Source: DATKUK01 sp035530655
GTDB lineage: Bacteria > Planctomycetota > Phycisphaerae > UBA1845 > DATKUK01
Direction of reading: 5' to 3'
NCBI GenBank assembly: GCA_035530655.1
Contig: DATKUK010000119.1
Location: 1 to 64,000, forward strand
DNA length: 64,000 bases
A program made the translations under genes and the position numbers. The notes beneath the pieces are model-generated. The model searched no databases. It was not told the DNA's origin and was given only the letters and a program-made list of their open reading frames with translations. Positions 25,884-33,511 of this stretch are shown one piece after another; the first letter of the stretch is position 1, and each line of letters starts with the position of its first letter.

Positions 25884-26848
25884 CGGCACAGCGATACAAC
25901 CTGGCTACGACGGCGGCATTCATGGCCGTGGCGGCTTGGGCCGTCACAAGGATCGTGCTTGCTGCCGGAGCCGACGGGTCCGCGACGGTGGCGGCGAATC
26001 CGCATTGGTCGGCTGACGGCTGTAGGGAGTGTCACGACGCCGGCCAGGGCGAGACGAAGTCGATACCGCCGCGGGATATCGACGGCCTCTGCCTGACGTG
26101 CCACGATGGCCGGCGCGCGCGGCAGGAAGCGCACCCAGTCGGTCGGACCTTCGACGGCAAGCAGGTCACGCGGCCGGAGGGCTGGCCGGTGTATGAGGGC
26201 AAGATGGGCTGCGCCACGTGCCACGACATCCTTCAGGCGTGCCGTCGCGACCGCGCAAGGCCGTTGGACAATCCGACGTTTCTGCGGGGCTTTGAAGCGG
26301 GCGAGCTGTTGAGTTTCTGCGCGCGGTGCCATCTCGATCTTCGCGAACAGCAGGCCTACAACGTCCACATTATGCTCGACGAGTCCAACGGAACGATCCG
26401 CCGTGCATGTCAGTTCTGCCATCACGCCCTGCTGGATGAGCGAGATCGCCGCGTGCGCGAGGGCAATCCCGAACTACGTTATGAACCGGTCACACTTTGT
26501 CGCAGCTGCCACACGCAACACGTGGACTACTTCGATCCGGGGCACATCGGCGCGACGGTCTCACCAGAAATGAAGGCGTATATGGCGGCCTTCGAGCGAG
26601 CGGCGCCAGGAACACGACCAAGCGGTGCCGAGATCGAGCGTGCGTTGCGCGAGACACTCGAACCGGAGCGATTGCCGCTCCGGGGCGCCGCCGTGGTGTG
26701 CTCGACATGCCACAACCCGCATCAAGAAGGAGTGTTTCGGTCCGACAGCACATTGGCATATGGAGCGATTCAACCCGGCCAGGAGCGCGCGAGACTACGA
26801 CTTCGCGGATTGGGTAAGGAATTCTGTCTTGCTTGCCACAATAAATAA
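25880..26848 (+). CDS. Octahaem c-type cytochrome
   Basis: The 322-residue protein has an N-terminal hydrophobic signal (AAFMAVAAWAVTRIVLAAG). It has eight CXXCH motifs (CRECH, CLTCH, CATCH, CARCH, CQFCH, CRSCH, CSTCH, CLACH), the last four residues before the stop being in the final motif. Translation starts within the stop of the NHL gene (ATGA). No catalytic residue pattern is recognisable, and a periplasmic electron carrier is the likely role. The following gene begins 20 bases before its stop. Confidence 0.87.
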   Translation: MTAQRYNLATTAAFMAVAAWAVTRIVLAAGADGSATVAANPHWSADGCRECHDAGQGETKSIPPRDIDGLCLTCHDGRRARQEAHPVGRTFDGKQVTRPEGWPVYEGKMGCATCHDILQACRRDRARPLDNPTFLRGFEAGELLSFCARCHLDLREQQAYNVHIMLDESNGTIRRACQFCHHALLDERDRRVREGNPELRYEPVTLCRSCHTQHVDYFDPGHIGATVSPEMKAYMAAFERAAPGTRPSGAEIERALRETLEPERLPLRGAAVVCSTCHNPHQEGVFRSDSTLAYGAIQPGQERARLRLRGLGKEFCLACHNK

Positions 26849-28664
26849 AAGGTGTGTGCCGGCCCTGATCGTTCTTGGGCTGTTGGGCGTGCCTGACGCC
26901 GCAGTGGCTGCCGATCCCGAGAACTGTCTGAGCTGCCATCGATACCGTGGCCTGGCGCGCGTCGAGGATGACGGAGCCATCCGGCTCTGCTACGTGAATC
27001 CGGAGTATTACGACAAGGCTTTGGGGCCGCACGCCAGATTGCGCTGCACCGACTGTCACGAAGGCAGTGAGGTGTCGGTTGTCCCGCACAAGACGGTCAG
27101 CCCGGTGGATTGCACGCGTGTGTGCCATCTGGCGCCGGAGACCAAGACCGAAGTGGTGTTTGCCCACGACCGCGTGGCCGACATGCTGACCGGCTCGGTC
27201 CACGACCAGGCCGTCCTCGACGCGAGCAATGAGGCGCTGGGCAGCCCTCTCTCGCCGGGTCAGGCCCGTTGTCTGCTGTGCCATGACGAGCCCACGTTCC
27301 AACGGAGGTCAGATACGTGGGCCGAGCAAGAGGCGCCGATTGCCCGATGCAACGTCTGCCACGGTGAGGAACTGCCCATCGATACGCGCTACTACTATTG
27401 GCACGTCCACGCCCGCAGTCGACCGGCGCGCAGCAGTGAAAGCCTTGTGCGCGTTTGCGCGCTGTGCCACAGCAATCCAATGATTCTTGATAATGCGGAG
27501 CTGCGGGATGCCACCGCGAGTTATCTGGCCAGCTTTCACGGGAAGGGGATGTTGCTGGGAAGCGCCGAGACGGCCGTCTGCCTCGACTGTCATACCGGAC
27601 CGATGCAGAACGTTCACATGATACAGTCCGAGGAGCAGGCCGATTCGCCCACGAATGCGAAGCAGTTGGCGAACACCTGCCGCAGCCCACGCTGCCATCC
27701 GACAGCCGGGCATGCCGTCGGCAGCGCCGCGGTCCATCTGGAGTTGGCCAGCGGCGGCGGCATTGAGTACTTCATTGCGTCGATGTTTATCGTGTTGATC
27801 GTATTCACGTTCGGCCCGTCGGCGCTGCTTACGGCGTTGGAGATGGTGCAGGTGGTTGTGGGCCGACACGATCCCGAACATCATCGGCGCCGCGCGCTGG
27901 CCGAACGTCTGATGGCGGATGTCCAGGGACGCGAGAGACTGAAGCGGTTCACGCCGCATCAGCGGGTCCAGCACTGGATTCTGTTTACCTGTTTCACCGC
28001 CTTGGTTCTGACGGGCTACCCGATCAAATTCGCTGATCACCGCTGGGCCGAGTGGGTCGTGGCGCAGATGGGAGGGCTCTCTATCGCCCGGATGATCCAT
28101 CGGTGGGCCGGTGTGGTGCTGATTGTGGGCTGCTGCTATCACATCGTCTACGTCGGGGTGCACACACGGTGCGAACGACGCCGTACAGGTAAGAGCTGGC
28201 TTCGCACGATCGCCGATCTGCCCATGGTCATGCGATGGGACGACTGGAAAGATTTGATCCACTTACTGGGCTTCTTGCTGTTTCTGCGTCGGACGCGTCC
28301 GAAGGCCGGGCGGTTTAGCCTGGAGGAGAAGTTCGAGTATTTCGGGGTGTTCTGGGGTATCGCCCTGCTGGGTGTCACGGGTGTACTGATGTGGGCGAAC
28401 GCCTGGACGAGCCGCTACCTGCCCGGACGGGTGTTAACGGTGATCTATGTGGTGCACACGTTCGAGGCCTTTCTGGCGCTGCTGCACGTGGGCATCGTAC
28501 ATCTGATAAGCGTAATCTTCGCACCAAGTGTCTTCCCGATGTCGCCCGCTATGTTCACCGGGATGACCTCGCCCGAGGAGATGGCTGAAGGTCACGCGGC
28601 CATGCTGACCGAGGTGAGCGAGACGCTACAGCCCGCTCGGGTCAGGGAGGCAGATCATGGCTAG
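26829..28664 (+). CDS. Inner-membrane fusion of multihaem cytochrome c and cytochrome b (CbcL-like)
   Basis: The 611-residue product begins with a signal peptide (ALIVLGLLGVPDAAVA). About 310 residues follow with six CXXCH motifs (CLSCH, CTDCH, CLLCH, CNVCH, CALCH, CLDCH), one CX3CH (CTRVCH) and one CX4CH (CRSPRCH). The C-terminal 300 residues have five membrane helices of the b-type cytochrome/hydrogenase-b kind with histidines in VQHWILF, MIHRWAGVV, CCYHIVYVGVHT and LLHVGIVHL that can bind two b haems. The start is taken at TTG 26829 because AAGGA lies 8 bases upstream; GTG 26856 is the alternative. Geobacter CbcL has the same two-part plan and oxidises quinol for metal reduction, so this is the best candidate for the quinone gate (inference). 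Confidence 0.85.
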   Translation: MLATINKRCVPALIVLGLLGVPDAAVAADPENCLSCHRYRGLARVEDDGAIRLCYVNPEYYDKALGPHARLRCTDCHEGSEVSVVPHKTVSPVDCTRVCHLAPETKTEVVFAHDRVADMLTGSVHDQAVLDASNEALGSPLSPGQARCLLCHDEPTFQRRSDTWAEQEAPIARCNVCHGEELPIDTRYYYWHVHARSRPARSSESLVRVCALCHSNPMILDNAELRDATASYLASFHGKGMLLGSAETAVCLDCHTGPMQNVHMIQSEEQADSPTNAKQLANTCRSPRCHPTAGHAVGSAAVHLELASGGGIEYFIASMFIVLIVFTFGPSALLTALEMVQVVVGRHDPEHHRRRALAERLMADVQGRERLKRFTPHQRVQHWILFTCFTALVLTGYPIKFADHRWAEWVVAQMGGLSIARMIHRWAGVVLIVGCCYHIVYVGVHTRCERRRTGKSWLRTIADLPMVMRWDDWKDLIHLLGFLLFLRRTRPKAGRFSLEEKFEYFGVFWGIALLGVTGVLMWANAWTSRYLPGRVLTVIYVVHTFEAFLALLHVGIVHLISVIFAPSVFPMSPAMFTGMTSPEEMAEGHAAMLTEVSETLQPARVREADHG

Positions 28665-29694
28665 TCGGTTCGGCACCGCAGCAGGCCAGATCGTCGTGCG
28701 TCTTTACGCCCTGGCCATTGCGCTCGTGGTGGCCTGGGCAGTGTACGCGTCGGTCGCGTACCTGTTCCGATCCGTGTTTACGCCCACACATGTTCCGCAA
28801 CGGTTCCTCGATTGGGCTGCTCGGCTTGACGCCGACGCGCTGCTCCGGGGCGATGTGGCCGGCGTCAGTCGAGAGGCGCCCCGCGCACCGCTGGGGCACT
28901 ACCACGGCGTGGACCGGTGGTTCCAGCCGGATCCTCACAACGGCTGCACGATCGCCGGCTGCCACAGCGCCCTGCCGCACGCCAAGCGAAAGGAACTGCG
29001 GGCGTTTGCCAACTTTCACGCCACGTTCCTGACGTGCCAGATGTGTCATGAAGAGCGAGCCGCCGGGCCGTTGGCGGCACGATGGGCAAGCACGTCGACG
29101 GGGACCTGGACCCAGCCGCCGGCCGTCTTGCAGGTTATGCGCTACCTCGAGGTGGAGGCCGGGCAGATCCAGGACGCGCCGAATGCCGCCCAGGACACCG
29201 TGGTCAGCCTGCTGAGCGAAGCGGTGGAGGTGACGGGCAGCGCCGTATTGGAGTACCTGACGCAGCGCATCGATGCCGCCGAGCCGGGCAGTCCCTTGTG
29301 GCGACACACGTTAGCCCGGGTGAAGGAGGAGTTACCGGCCCACGTCCGCGGAGAGTACGGCGAGAAACTCTCGCCCGCCGACCCCGGCAACGAACCGCGC
29401 AAGCTGGTGCGACAGATGGCCGAAGCGGAGCGGGCGATGCGCAACGCACTCAAGACAAGCAAGCCGTACGAAGCCGCCTACGAGCGCGCCCATGCGGGCC
29501 TCGTCGCGAGACCCAGTGGCTGCATCGGGTGCCACGGGGGCGAGCCGCCGTGGCTTGACTTTGAATCACTGGGTTACTCACCTGGGCGGGCCTCCTACCT
29601 TCGCAGCACCCCGATCGCCAAACAGATTCAACACGTCCAGCAAGGGCATGAATTCTACATTCCCCGCATTCTGGAGGGGGCGAATGGGCGTTAG
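28657..29694 (+). CDS. Membrane-anchored trihaem c-type cytochrome
   Basis: The product has 345 residues. One N-terminal membrane helix (YALAIALVVAWAVYASVAYLF) is not followed by a clear cleavage site, so the protein is probably anchored. It carries CX4CH (CTIAGCH), CXXCH (CQMCH) and, after a 180-residue helical stretch without haems, a third motif CIGCH near the C-terminus. The start overlaps the preceding gene by 8 bases. The family is not recognised. Position next to the cytochrome b fusion suggests a subunit that takes electrons from it on the periplasmic face (inference). Confidence 0.8.
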   Translation: MASRFGTAAGQIVVRLYALAIALVVAWAVYASVAYLFRSVFTPTHVPQRFLDWAARLDADALLRGDVAGVSREAPRAPLGHYHGVDRWFQPDPHNGCTIAGCHSALPHAKRKELRAFANFHATFLTCQMCHEERAAGPLAARWASTSTGTWTQPPAVLQVMRYLEVEAGQIQDAPNAAQDTVVSLLSEAVEVTGSAVLEYLTQRIDAAEPGSPLWRHTLARVKEELPAHVRGEYGEKLSPADPGNEPRKLVRQMAEAERAMRNALKTSKPYEAAYERAHAGLVARPSGCIGCHGGEPPWLDFESLGYSPGRASYLRSTPIAKQIQHVQQGHEFYIPRILEGANGR

Positions 29695-30673
29695 GTTGGT
29701 GCTTGCCAGTGTCTGCGCGATCGCCTCGAGTGGCTCGGCGTCGGCCGGCGTGGCCATCCCACCGTCCTTACGGATCGAGGCCGAAGTGACGGCAGTGTTC
29801 GAGGCCCCTGCCGAGCGACCGCTACGTATGCCGACTGATGTCGCCGTCGACGCAACCGGTCGAGTGTACGTGGCCGACGGCACAAACGACCGGATCGTAC
29901 GCTTCGCGCCCACCGGTCAGGCAGACGGGTTCATCACAGAAGGTGGGGGTCGCGAATTGAGGCAGCCTGTCGGGGTGAGTGTGGATGCACAGGGCCGCGT
30001 GTGGATTGCCGACACCGGCAACGGTCGTATCCTCATCATTGCATCGAACGGGCAGTCGACAGAGACCGTTTCGTTGCCGGTGCCCAGCGGCGCCGACCGG
30101 ACGGATCCCACCGACGTGGCGGTCACCCCTGACGGCACGCGGGCCTATGTCGTCGACAACGACAACCACCGCCTCGTTTTGCGGGACAACGCGACTGGGC
30201 AGTGGACGGTTCTCGGCAGCAAGGGCCGCGGGCTGGGGCGTTTCCAGTGGCCGTTCATGATCTGTATCGGTGCCGAAGGTTACGTCTACGTCTCCGAGGC
30301 CATCAACACGCGCGTGCAGCGTATTACGGCGGACGATCGATGGGCGGGCGCGATCGGGCGATGGGGCGTCCAGGCGGGACAACTGTATCGACCCAAAGGC
30401 GTGGCGGCGGACAGGCAGGGTAGGCTATACGTCAGCGATTCGACGCTGGGCGTCGTCCAGGCTTTCAACGCTCGCGGGGCCGTGGAAGGCGTCTTGACCG
30501 ACGCGCTAGGCGCCCCGTTGCGGTTCGACCATCCGATGGGCATGTGTTTTGGCGACGACGGCCGACTCTTCGTTGTCGAACTCGGAGCCAACCGTGTCGC
30601 CGTGGTGACGATTCGAACGGCGGCACCTGTCGAGAAGCAGTTGGGGCGCAACGAGCAAAGAGGCGGACCGTGA
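29684..30673 (+). CDS. Secreted NHL-repeat beta-propeller protein
   Basis: The 329-residue product has a signal peptide without a lipobox cysteine (LVLASVCAIASSGSASA) and six NHL-type repeats (RVYVADGTNDRIVRFA, RVWIADTGNGRILII, YVYVSEAINTRVQRI, RLYVSDSTLGVVQAF). The start at 29684 has a strong GGAGGGG site and overlaps the trihaem gene by 11 bases. Unlike the other two NHL proteins here it is soluble, so it should be periplasmic or exported. It is immediately followed (GTGA overlap) by the 24-haem gene, which suggests a specific pairing (inference). Confidence 0.84.
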   Translation: MGVRLVLASVCAIASSGSASAGVAIPPSLRIEAEVTAVFEAPAERPLRMPTDVAVDATGRVYVADGTNDRIVRFAPTGQADGFITEGGGRELRQPVGVSVDAQGRVWIADTGNGRILIIASNGQSTETVSLPVPSGADRTDPTDVAVTPDGTRAYVVDNDNHRLVLRDNATGQWTVLGSKGRGLGRFQWPFMICIGAEGYVYVSEAINTRVQRITADDRWAGAIGRWGVQAGQLYRPKGVAADRQGRLYVSDSTLGVVQAFNARGAVEGVLTDALGAPLRFDHPMGMCFGDDGRLFVVELGANRVAVVTIRTAAPVEKQLGRNEQRGGP

Positions 30674-33507
30674 CGTTGTGGCGCGTAATGGTGTTGCTGA
30701 CGCTCGGGTTGGGCGCCAGTCATAGTGCGGCTCAACCGCCCACGATGCAGCGCGACAGCCGCCGCGACTGCGCGGTCTGCCATTTGAGTTGGATGGATGC
30801 GTTCGACCGAGCGCAGGCCGATGTGTTGATCGCTCGGCCGGATGCGGCGGTGGCCGCCGACGGTGCGACGTGCCTGGGCTGTCATGATGGCTCGGTAGCG
30901 GATTCGCGGCGCGAGGTCTGGCTGGAGCATGGGCATCAAACGGGTATCCGTCCGCCGGAGGACATGCGGGTACCTGAGTTCCTCCCGCTGGAAGATGGGA
31001 AGATCGCCTGCCGCACCTGTCACAGTGCGCATTCGGCAGGAGGCGCGGAGACCCTGGCGACGGCCGTCTTTGTTCGCGTACCCAACGAAGCCAGCCAGCT
31101 CTGCCAGATGTGTCATCCGGAGAAGACCAAAGGCCCCGAGCTTGGCACCCATCCGGTGGGCGGCATGCCCTGGCCCGTGCCGGAGCAACTGCTGACCGCG
31201 GGCGCGCGCGTCGGCCCCGGTGAGTATCGACTGATCTGCCAAACGTGCCACACGCCTCACGGGGCGCGGGAAGAGCATCTCCTGGTCATGGGCACCGAGA
31301 GCAGTCAGCTTTGCCTGACGTGCCACGAGAAGTTGCGACCCGGCCTGTGGCGTCCCGATTTGCAGCGCGAACACCCACAGAATCCACCTTTGCGTTCCGA
31401 CGCGCAGCGCCAAGCCGTGCGGGATATGGGAACCAAGACCGGACCGAACGACACGTTGATATGCCTCTCTTGCCACAAGCTGCACCAGGGCCTCGCCGGC
31501 CGCGACATGCTCGCCGACACGCTGAAAGACAGTCGTTTGTGCGTTCGATGTCACCCGGAGCGGCTGGACGTTCTCGATTCAGACCACGATCTGCGTCGCA
31601 GCGCCCCGGACGAGCGGAATCGTCTCGGTCTCACTGCCCAGCAATCCGGGCTCTGTGGTGCCTGTCACAGCTTCCACCAGTTCGCCCGGCGGCCTGAGGC
31701 GCGTCCGTTCGACCCAACAGGCCTCTGCTTCACGTGCCATCAGTCCGGACAGTGCGCCGCGCAGTCTTCGGGCCAGCCGCTCAGCCATCCGGTCGATGTG
31801 CCAGCCGGGTCGCTCCCCGCCGACACGGGGTTGGAGTTGTACCCTGTTGTCGACGGCGGATCCACAAAGGTTCTGGCGTGCCTGACGTGTCACGATCCGC
31901 ACGAGACGCAACAAGCCCACTTCTTGCGGCTGGAACCGGACACTCTATGCGCTCGCTGCCACGTGGCCCAGTCGAAGGCCCTGGCCGGCGGTCACGACTT
32001 CACGAATAAGCCGGCGGCTCGCAATGCCCGAAATCTCACCGCAGCCCAGACAGGCCGATGCGGGTTCTGCCACATCGTCCATGGCGCCAACGGGCCGCCT
32101 ATGTGGGCCGCTACCGCAACGCCGCCATCCGGCCCGGACGACTTGTGCGTGCAGTGCCATCAGCCGGACGGTTTGGCATCCGCCAAGCCCAGGACGAAGT
32201 TCCGGCACCCAACCGGACCCCGCAAAGACACTTTCGATGTAGCCGCGAGTCCGGACCTTCCGTTGTTCGCCGCCGACGGTCGCCGCAGCCAAGACGGCTC
32301 TGTTGCGTGTTCGTCCTGTCACGATCCGCACGCCGATCCGATCGAGCGCCCGGGGTTGCTTCGCGCGGCGGCGCCGATTTCGCGATTGTGCTCCACCTGT
32401 CACAGGCCTCAGGCGCTGCTTGCCGGCGGGTTGCACGACCCGACGCAGGTGCCGGCTGCTTGGCCGGAATCATCCCGCCAGAAGCTTGACTTGTGCATGT
32501 CTTGTCATCTGGCGCACGGAGACGATCCGTCCCGACGACTCTGGACGGTGGCGCCGCAGCCCAAGTTCACGGTATCCGATGGTGCATGCCTCGCGTGCCA
32601 CCAGCATGCGGAGTGGGCCGGCCATGGTGCTGAACTTGAGCCGGGCGCGGCGTTGCATCCTCGAACGGTGACCGACGAGTTTCGCGTTCGCGACCTGCCT
32701 CTGGTGCCGAGCGGCGAGGGCCGGGTGCCCGATGTCATAGGATGCAAGACGTGCCACGATCCGCACGCGCCGCCCACGGGCCCGGCCCACATCCTGCGTG
32801 CAGGCACTTCGCCGGATCCGGCGAGCATGTGCATGCGCTGCCACCAGGACGTCCAGTACATTGGGGTGAGTCTGCACAGCCAGGAGATATTGAACGGCCG
32901 GGGCGATACGACCCAGATCTGTGGCCCGTGCCACGTCGTGCACGCCAAACCGGGAACGTCGGACTCTGCGATGTGGGCGGGACCCGTTGGACCTATATCG
33001 GAACCGCCTGATGTGCAGCGCTGCATGGGCTGTCACGGCGGGCAGGGCGTGGCCACACGTGTCGCCACGATTCAACACCCAGCGGCTGCGCTCCAGAACG
33101 TCGACCCGCCCGGATCCGTCAGCTTCATGCCACTGGTCAATGAACAGGGGGCAATCAGCAATCACGGCCGCATCGCCTGTATTACATGTCATATGACGCA
33201 CGGCCGCCCGCCGGCCGGCGGCTTCCCCGCGATCGATCCGGGCAGTGTCACGAAAGAAAGGCTTCACGTGATGATGCCGATGCTGCGTCCCTACGTCGCG
33301 CCCAATTTGTGCAGTAGTTGCCATGGATTCGACGGTTTGCGGCGATTCCTTTATTTCCATCACCCCGATAAACGCCGCGGCCCGATGACCCTGCCGAGTC
33401 TGCGCACACCGTCAGCAAACTCGTCGAGCGCCGACGGAAGTGGACCGCCGATGGTGAGGGCCAACGGTCTTCGCTGCCCGGCAGCCGTTCACTGCCGAGG
33501 AGGGTAA
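30670..33507 (+). CDS. Giant 24-haem c-type cytochrome
   Basis: The 945-residue protein starts at GTG 30670, which overlaps the NHL stop (GTGA) and has GAGGCGG 7 bases upstream. It has a signal peptide (VMVLLTLGLGASHSAA) and 24 CXXCH motifs spread over the whole length, about one per 38 residues, with no long haem-free part until the last 60 residues. Many occur as CLTCHDPH or CSSCHDPH followed 20-30 residues later by a second motif, the doubled-CXXCH repeat. The repeat structure points to a linear chain of haems able to span the periplasm or extend from the cell. No membrane anchor or sorting domain is seen. The function as an electron wire is inference. Confidence 0.9.
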   Translation: MTLWRVMVLLTLGLGASHSAAQPPTMQRDSRRDCAVCHLSWMDAFDRAQADVLIARPDAAVAADGATCLGCHDGSVADSRREVWLEHGHQTGIRPPEDMRVPEFLPLEDGKIACRTCHSAHSAGGAETLATAVFVRVPNEASQLCQMCHPEKTKGPELGTHPVGGMPWPVPEQLLTAGARVGPGEYRLICQTCHTPHGAREEHLLVMGTESSQLCLTCHEKLRPGLWRPDLQREHPQNPPLRSDAQRQAVRDMGTKTGPNDTLICLSCHKLHQGLAGRDMLADTLKDSRLCVRCHPERLDVLDSDHDLRRSAPDERNRLGLTAQQSGLCGACHSFHQFARRPEARPFDPTGLCFTCHQSGQCAAQSSGQPLSHPVDVPAGSLPADTGLELYPVVDGGSTKVLACLTCHDPHETQQAHFLRLEPDTLCARCHVAQSKALAGGHDFTNKPAARNARNLTAAQTGRCGFCHIVHGANGPPMWAATATPPSGPDDLCVQCHQPDGLASAKPRTKFRHPTGPRKDTFDVAASPDLPLFAADGRRSQDGSVACSSCHDPHADPIERPGLLRAAAPISRLCSTCHRPQALLAGGLHDPTQVPAAWPESSRQKLDLCMSCHLAHGDDPSRRLWTVAPQPKFTVSDGACLACHQHAEWAGHGAELEPGAALHPRTVTDEFRVRDLPLVPSGEGRVPDVIGCKTCHDPHAPPTGPAHILRAGTSPDPASMCMRCHQDVQYIGVSLHSQEILNGRGDTTQICGPCHVVHAKPGTSDSAMWAGPVGPISEPPDVQRCMGCHGGQGVATRVATIQHPAAALQNVDPPGSVSFMPLVNEQGAISNHGRIACITCHMTHGRPPAGGFPAIDPGSVTKERLHVMMPMLRPYVAPNLCSSCHGFDGLRRFLYFHHPDKRRGPMTLPSLRTPSANSSSADGSGPPMVRANGLRCPAAVHCRGG

Positions 33508-33511
33508 TGCC

